From a virus, in the IMG/VR virus record IMGVR_UViG_3300027969_000256, positions 1 to 34,380 of that record: 34,380 nt of DNA. The stretch is one strand, 5' to 3'. Positions within the stretch are counted from its first letter, which is position 1, and each line of letters opens with the position of its first letter. Below, one piece after another: positions 30,502 through 34,380 of the stretch. The notes under the pieces were generated by a model. That model saw only the letters and a list, made by a program, of their open reading frames with translations, had not been told where the DNA came from and did no database searches. Both the position numbers and the translations under genes were made by a program.

Positions 30502-32340
30502 ATGAAAACACTCATATTTGATTTGGAATCAGATCATCTAGTCGAAAAGACTACCAAGATTCATTGTTTGGTAATTACAGACATGGATTCTGGTGCAACC
30601 ACAAGGTACAACCAACAGCCTAACGGCAACTCTATTGAAGCTGGAATCAAAGAACTAGCTAATGCCGACAGGATTATAGGCCACAACATAATTGGGTTTG
30701 ACTTGCTTGTTCTTAAGAAGCTCTATAGCTGGTTCGTAGCTCCAAAGGTGATAGAGGATACTTTGGTATTGACTAGGCTCATTTGGCCCGACCTAAAAGA
30801 GAATGACTTCTCTAGGCTTAACGATGGGTTCCCCAAAGAGATGATTGGTTCCCATTCGCTCAAGGCTTGGGGTATCCGTATTGGATTGCAGAAGGGTGAC
30901 TTCAAGGAGAACAACAGCTTTGAAGTCTGGACTCCAGCTATGGAGGATTACTGCGTACAAGATGTAGCCGTTACCTTGAAGCTCTACAGACTTATCCAGA
31001 CCAAGAACCCATCTAAAGCTAGTGTTGATCTAGAACATGAGTTTGCAAAGATAATGCAGAATCAAGAATCCTACGGCTTTAAGTTTGACCATACCAAAGC
31101 TGAAGCTCTATGTGCTTTACTTCAGAAGAAGAGGGCAGAGATTGAGGCGAATATGCAAGCGGTGTTTCCTCCAGATGAGGAAGAGATGAAGTCTAACTTA
31201 TGGGTAACGCAAGACGGAAAAGAATGGACAACCAAGAAGTCAGCAGTACAGGCTGGTTACAAGGCAAAGGACATTGTTAAAGGTGGCAAGAAAAAGAAAA
31301 TCATCCCGTTCAACCCCGGAAGCAGAGACCAGATCGCAAACCGCTTTATCAAAAAGGGCTGGAAGCCCCAAGAGTTTACACCAGATGGCAAACCCAAAGT
31401 TGACGAACAAGTGCTTACGGCTCTTGAAAGGATGGGCTTCGCAGAGGCCAAACCCCTCTTAGAATACTTACTTGTATCAAAGCGACTAGGCCAGCTTGCA
31501 GAGGGTAACGAGGCTTGGATGAAGCTGGTTAAAGCTGATGGTCGTATGCACGGAAGGGTAATCACTAACGGAGCAGTAACAGGTCGTTGCACACATCGAG
31601 GGCCAAACATGGCTCAAGTACCCAGAGTAGGGTCAGCTTATGGTGAAGAGTGCCGTAGCCTCTTTGTAGCTACAAACGGCTTTAAACTGATTGGAGCAGA
31701 TGCCAGCGGGATTGAGTTGCGTTGCTTGGCTCACTTCATGGCTCCTTATGACGGAGGTAGCTACGCCAAGGTGCTTCTTGAAGGAGACATCCACACAGCT
31801 AATCAACAAGCGTCTGGGTTGCCCACTAGAAACGATGCCAAGACCTTTATCTACGCCTTCTTGTACGGAGCAGGGCCAGCCAAGATTGGTAGCATCATCA
31901 ACAAAGGCGAGAGGGAAGGCCGTAAGATTATTGACCAGTTCCAGACCAAGCTCCCAGCAATCAAGAGGCTTAAGGATGCCGTTGAGTTGGCAGTAAACCA
32001 GAGGGGTTACTTGATCGGTCTGGATGGCAGACACCTTCCTGTTCGCTCTGCTCACGCCTCTTTAAATGTCCTTCTTCAGTCAGCAGGGGCTTTAATTATG
32101 AAAAGGGCAACCATTAATTTAGTTAGGTCGCTGAAGGAGCAAGGTTACGAGTTTGCTAAGGACTATGGCATTGTCGCCCACATCCACGATGAACTACAGA
32201 TTGAGGCTAAATGTGGCATTGAGGAGCTAGTCGGTAATACAGCAGTAGCCTCTATACGCCAAGCAGGTAGCGATTTTAAGTTCCGATGCCCCCTTGACGG
32301 AGAGTTTAAAATCGGCTTTAATTGGGCAGAGACACATTGA
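30502..32340 (+). CDS. DNA polymerase A family with 3'-5' exonuclease (T7 gp5-like)
   Basis: 612 residues, shorter than T7 gp5 (704). The exonuclease is intact: Asp7 and Glu9 in IFDLESD, and the GHNIIGFDLLVLKK motif. The polymerase palm has motif A IGADASGIELRCLAHF, motif B RNDAKTFIYAFLYGAG and motif C HIHDELQIEA. The last residues FRCPLDGEFKIGFNWAE match the end of T7 gp5. The thioredoxin-binding loop appears shorter than in T7. The leader is AAAAACACAAC. A LAGLIDADG gene follows the stop directly. Confidence 0.95.
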   Translation: MKTLIFDLESDHLVEKTTKIHCLVITDMDSGATTRYNQQPNGNSIEAGIKELANADRIIGHNIIGFDLLVLKKLYSWFVAPKVIEDTLVLTRLIWPDLKENDFSRLNDGFPKEMIGSHSLKAWGIRIGLQKGDFKENNSFEVWTPAMEDYCVQDVAVTLKLYRLIQTKNPSKASVDLEHEFAKIMQNQESYGFKFDHTKAEALCALLQKKRAEIEANMQAVFPPDEEEMKSNLWVTQDGKEWTTKKSAVQAGYKAKDIVKGGKKKKIIPFNPGSRDQIANRFIKKGWKPQEFTPDGKPKVDEQVLTALERMGFAEAKPLLEYLLVSKRLGQLAEGNEAWMKLVKADGRMHGRVITNGAVTGRCTHRGPNMAQVPRVGSAYGEECRSLFVATNGFKLIGADASGIELRCLAHFMAPYDGGSYAKVLLEGDIHTANQQASGLPTRNDAKTFIYAFLYGAGPAKIGSIINKGEREGRKIIDQFQTKLPAIKRLKDAVELAVNQRGYLIGLDGRHLPVRSAHASLNVLLQSAGALIMKRATINLVRSLKEQGYEFAKDYGIVAHIHDELQIEAKCGIEELVGNTAVASIRQAGSDFKFRCPLDGEFKIGFNWAETH

Positions 32341-32721
32341 GTGAGACAACCTAATGAAATTGAACTTTCGTATCTTGCTGGGTACTTTGACGGAGAAGGC
32401 TGTATTCATATCTCAAAAATTGGAGCTAGGGTTGTTGCTATTAAATCGTGTTACCCGAAAGTTGTTCAGAGATTTTATAAAATATATGGGGGCTGGTTTA
32501 AAAAATTTCCTAATAAGGGCAAAACAAAAGTATGGAGGCATTTTTATTATTTTCGGATATACGGCGACGAAGCACTCTATGTTATCCATAGCTTATTCCC
32601 ATTTCTGCGTGAGAAAAAGGAGCAAGCTAGATTGTTTATTAAATATAGCTCCTCAAAGGATGCTCATACTAAAGCCCAATATGCTATGCAAATTAAAAGT
32701 TTAAAAAAGGTAAAATACTAG
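32341..32721 (+). CDS. LAGLIDADG homing endonuclease, free-standing
   Basis: 126 residues starting GTG directly after the polymerase stop codon (zero-base spacing). The motif YLAGYFDGEGCI (residues 11-22) is a LAGLIDADG helix with the acidic residue in place; only one motif is present, so the enzyme should act as a dimer. The C-terminus is Lys-rich. The gene is AT-rich and differs in style from the polymerase and exonuclease on each side, indicating insertion. No intron is needed, since the polymerase reading frame is intact. Its target may be the equivalent junction in related phages. Confidence 0.75.
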   Translation: MRQPNEIELSYLAGYFDGEGCIHISKIGARVVAIKSCYPKVVQRFYKIYGGWFKKFPNKGKTKVWRHFYYFRIYGDEALYVIHSLFPFLREKKEQARLFIKYSSSKDAHTKAQYAMQIKSLKKVKY

Positions 32722-32725
32722 ATTT

Positions 32726-33469
32726 ATGAAAAACACAAAAAACACACTACTAATAGACGGCGATTGGCTTGCCTTCTGGCATACAATTACCAATGAATAC
32801 CCCTGTGATTGGGGTAACGATATGTGGACTCTCCACGGAGATGTCAAAACAGCTACGCAGACCATTACTGCGTTTCTTGTAGAGCTAAAGGAGGAGCTGA
32901 AGGCCGATAGTATCAAAGTAGCTTTGTCCGACAGCACCAACTGGAGAAAGAGGATTCTGCCTACCTACAAAGAAAGCCGTAAGAAGCTTAGAAAGCCCCT
33001 TCTTTACCCAAGGGTTAGGGAATGGCTTGTTGCTGAGTATAAGGCCGAGATGCAACCGACCCTAGAAGCAGACGATTTGTTGGGTATCTGGGCTACTGAA
33101 CTAGATGGTAAAGCTATTGTAGTTGGCGAGGACAAAGACTTTAAACAACTCCCAGCAAAGCATTACAACCCTCACAAGGCTGAAGAAGGAGTGATTGAGG
33201 TATCCAAGGAGCAAGCCGATTGGTGGCATTTATTCCAAGCCCTTACGGGTGACCAGACAGACGGCTACACAGGTCTGGTAGGCTGTGGCCCAAAGACCGC
33301 TGAGAAGATACTTGGGCCTGTTGGCTCTAAAGGGCTATGGGACAAGGTTCTCAAGGCTTACGCTAAAGAAGGTGTTCCAGAATCAGAAGCCTTAGTACAA
33401 GCTAGGGTTTCTCGTATCTTGAGAAAAGGTGAATACAAAAACAATGAGGTAATACTATGGCAACCTTGA
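32726..33469 (+). CDS. 5'-3' exonuclease (T7 gp6-like)
   Basis: 247 residues (T7 gp6 is 300). The N-terminal LLIDGDWLAFWH, the RKRILPTYKESRK helix, LEADDLLG and VVGEDKDFKQLPAKH, and the helix-hairpin-helix GLVGCGPKTAEKIL are the flap-endonuclease/5'-exonuclease hallmarks with the metal-binding acids present. It removes primers and digests host DNA. It follows the inserted homing endonuclease gene by four bases. Right after the ATG come the repeated AAAAACACA units seen elsewhere. Confidence 0.9.
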   Translation: MKNTKNTLLIDGDWLAFWHTITNEYPCDWGNDMWTLHGDVKTATQTITAFLVELKEELKADSIKVALSDSTNWRKRILPTYKESRKKLRKPLLYPRVREWLVAEYKAEMQPTLEADDLLGIWATELDGKAIVVGEDKDFKQLPAKHYNPHKAEEGVIEVSKEQADWWHLFQALTGDQTDGYTGLVGCGPKTAEKILGPVGSKGLWDKVLKAYAKEGVPESEALVQARVSRILRKGEYKNNEVILWQP

Positions 33470-33759
33470 GTGTATACATAAGCGGAGCGATGACGGGGCT
33501 ACCAGAATGTAACTACCCCGCCTTTCACGCTAAAGCTACTGAATTGCGAGCCAAAGGTTATGTAGTTCGCAACCCAGCAGAAAACTTTGATGGGGATACT
33601 ACCCTGCCGAGGTGGATGTATCTAAAGGAGGATATTAAGAATCTCTTAAGCTCTGATCGTATTGTATTTCTTCCGGGGTTTGAGAAGAGTGCCGGGGCTT
33701 TACTAGAAGCTTTGGTTGCACGGGAATGTAATATCTTGACATTGGGGGAACACGAATGA
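33457..33759 (+). CDS. DUF4406-type nucleoside deoxyribosyltransferase-like protein
   Basis: 100 residues. YISGAMTGLPECNYPAFHA at the start, GYVVRNPAEN in the middle and IVFLPGFEKSAGALLEALVA in the C-terminal part are the DUF4406 pattern, a Rossmann-like fold related to nucleoside 2-deoxyribosyltransferases. It may act in nucleotide salvage or hydrolysis during replication, but no reaction is shown. It overlaps the exonuclease gene by 13 bases and the next gene by four. Confidence 0.8.
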   Translation: MATLSVYISGAMTGLPECNYPAFHAKATELRAKGYVVRNPAENFDGDTTLPRWMYLKEDIKNLLSSDRIVFLPGFEKSAGALLEALVARECNILTLGEHE

Positions 33760-34130
33760 GTGATGTAGTTGTTAAAGACTCTGGTAAAAGACAGAACTTT
33801 GATACTGGTTCTGTTAGGGATACCAACGAGAACAAGGGTCGGTTTGACCTGCTTCCTCCTTACGCTTTGTTTATGTGGGCTAGGCAACTTGAAGAAGGAG
33901 CCAAGAAATACGCATCACGCAACTGGGAAAAAGGCCAGCCATTGAGTCGTTACGCTAACTCTGCGTTGCGTCATTTAACTAAACATCTTGCTGGAATGAA
34001 GGATGAAAGGCATGACGTGGCTACTCTGTGGAATATTGGAGCGATGATAGAGACAAAACATAGGATTGACAAAGGCTTGCTACCAAAGGAGTTGGATGAC
34101 TTGCCAAAGGAGGATTATGGCTGGCTATAA
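33756..34130 (+). CDS. DUF5664-type protein (predicted dATP/dGTP diphosphohydrolase)
   Basis: 124 residues. KGRFDLLPPYALFMWARQLE, GAKKYASRNWEKGQPLSRY and SALRHLTKHLAGMKDERHDVATLWNI follow the DUF5664 / MazG-like helical pyrophosphohydrolase pattern with clustered acidic and His residues. Members are predicted to hydrolyse purine dNTPs. It lies next to the DUF4406 gene (four-base overlap), suggesting a shared role in shaping the nucleotide pool. No modified-base synthetase is visible in the window. Confidence 0.75.
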   Translation: MSDVVVKDSGKRQNFDTGSVRDTNENKGRFDLLPPYALFMWARQLEEGAKKYASRNWEKGQPLSRYANSALRHLTKHLAGMKDERHDVATLWNIGAMIETKHRIDKGLLPKELDDLPKEDYGWL

Positions 34131-34332
34131 AATTATCAGTAAAAGTGAAAAAAATGTTGACGAATTTCCAAAAGTCTCTAAAGCTTTACTAGATGTATTG
34201 CAACAAATGGTTCCAGAACGATGTCCAGATTCTAGTGAGTCTGATCGGGATATTTGGATTTATAGTGGTCAGCGTCAACTTGTAAGATTCTTACAAAGTA
34301 AATTTGACGAACAACAGGAAATAGGGAGATAA
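34117..34332 (+). CDS. Hypothetical protein
   Basis: 71 residues from ATG 34117, which has AAAGGAGG directly upstream (34106-34113) inside the end of the DUF5664 gene. A longer in-frame start at 34066 is less likely. It starts MAGYKIISKSEKNVDEFPKV, then a helical LLDVLQQMVPERCPD and IYSGQRQLVRFL. No family is recognised. It overlaps the preceding gene by 14 bases. Confidence 0.55.
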   Translation: MAGYKIISKSEKNVDEFPKVSKALLDVLQQMVPERCPDSSESDRDIWIYSGQRQLVRFLQSKFDEQQEIGR

Positions 34333-34336
34333 ATTT

Positions 34337-34380
34337 ATGTGTATGGGAGGAGGAGGAGGAAGTTATAAAGCACCAGTTAT
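34337..34380 (+). CDS. Start of a glycine-rich gene (truncated by window edge)
   Basis: ATG 34337 with AGGGAG about ten bases upstream begins MCMGGGGGSYKAPV and runs off the window. Short proteins with MC(x)GGGGG starts sit just before the portal gene in many T7-like environmental phages, so portal and scaffold genes probably lie just beyond this edge. Confidence 0.55.
   Translation, partial: MCMGGGGGSYKAPV

Noticed and set aside
31633-32055. A 140-residue minus-strand frame inside the DNA polymerase gene
   Set aside because: Antisense to polymerase motifs A and B, with no independent support.
34321-34329. ATAGGGAGA, identical to the end of a T7 promoter
   Set aside because: It lies in the last codons of a gene and contains the Shine-Dalgarno of the next gene; the upstream promoter part does not match.

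Overview
This window looks like most of the genome of a T7-like podovirus (Autographiviridae type) that carries an integrase. The evidence is a single-subunit RNA polymerase, the T7-order replication block (ssDNA-binding protein, endonuclease I, primase-helicase, DNA polymerase, 5' exonuclease) and the T7-order virion block (capsid, tail tubes A and B, gp13-gp16-like internal proteins, tail fibre, small and large terminase). All but one gene lie on the + strand. The window opens inside the last codons of one gene and closes inside the first codons of another. Portal and scaffold, which normally sit between the exonuclease side and the capsid, are missing, so the window is probably a cut or circularly permuted copy of a slightly larger genome. 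The host cannot be named. Integrase-bearing T7-like phages are best known from aquatic bacteria. Recurrent AAAAACACA leaders and a beta-rich insert in tail tube B hint at something other than an enteric host, but this is weak evidence.

Layout: 1-620 lysis-type genes (holin-like protein, lipoprotein). 618-783 a strongly structured leader upstream of the major capsid gene. 784-1806 capsid, then a large composite terminator (1821-1924). 1940-15164 tail and internal virion proteins and the tail fibre. 15161-18364 small membrane protein, terminase small subunit, HNH protein, terminase large subunit and a possible lysin. 18365-18704 a gene-free stretch rich in repeats. 18705-19540 four small genes. 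19687-19959 the only minus-strand gene, a small secreted protein with its own promoter. 19960-20588 no convincing gene. 20589-22674 a self-contained cassette: sigma70 promoter, 33-aa membrane peptide, amidoligase, class II glutamine amidotransferase, 35-aa membrane peptide, terminator. 22680-22957 repeats and a candidate promoter. 22958-25366 integrase and small early genes. 25363-34332 RNA polymerase, replication and nucleotide-metabolism genes. 34337 to the end is the start of a glycine-rich gene.

How it works together: the early block makes the phage polymerase and replication proteins; endonuclease I and the exonuclease process DNA; terminase packages it into the capsid; gp14-gp16-like proteins and the tail deliver it. 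The integrase implies a capacity for lysogeny, although no repressor was recognised. Two inserted units, the amidoligase/amidotransferase cassette and the minus-strand secreted protein, each have a bacterial-type promoter whose -10 box ends exactly six bases before the start codon. They look like morons that could be expressed from a prophage. The amidoligase cassette is the most interesting system here: its enzymes are predicted to form amide bonds using glutamine-derived ammonia, and its membrane peptides suggest action at the cell envelope.
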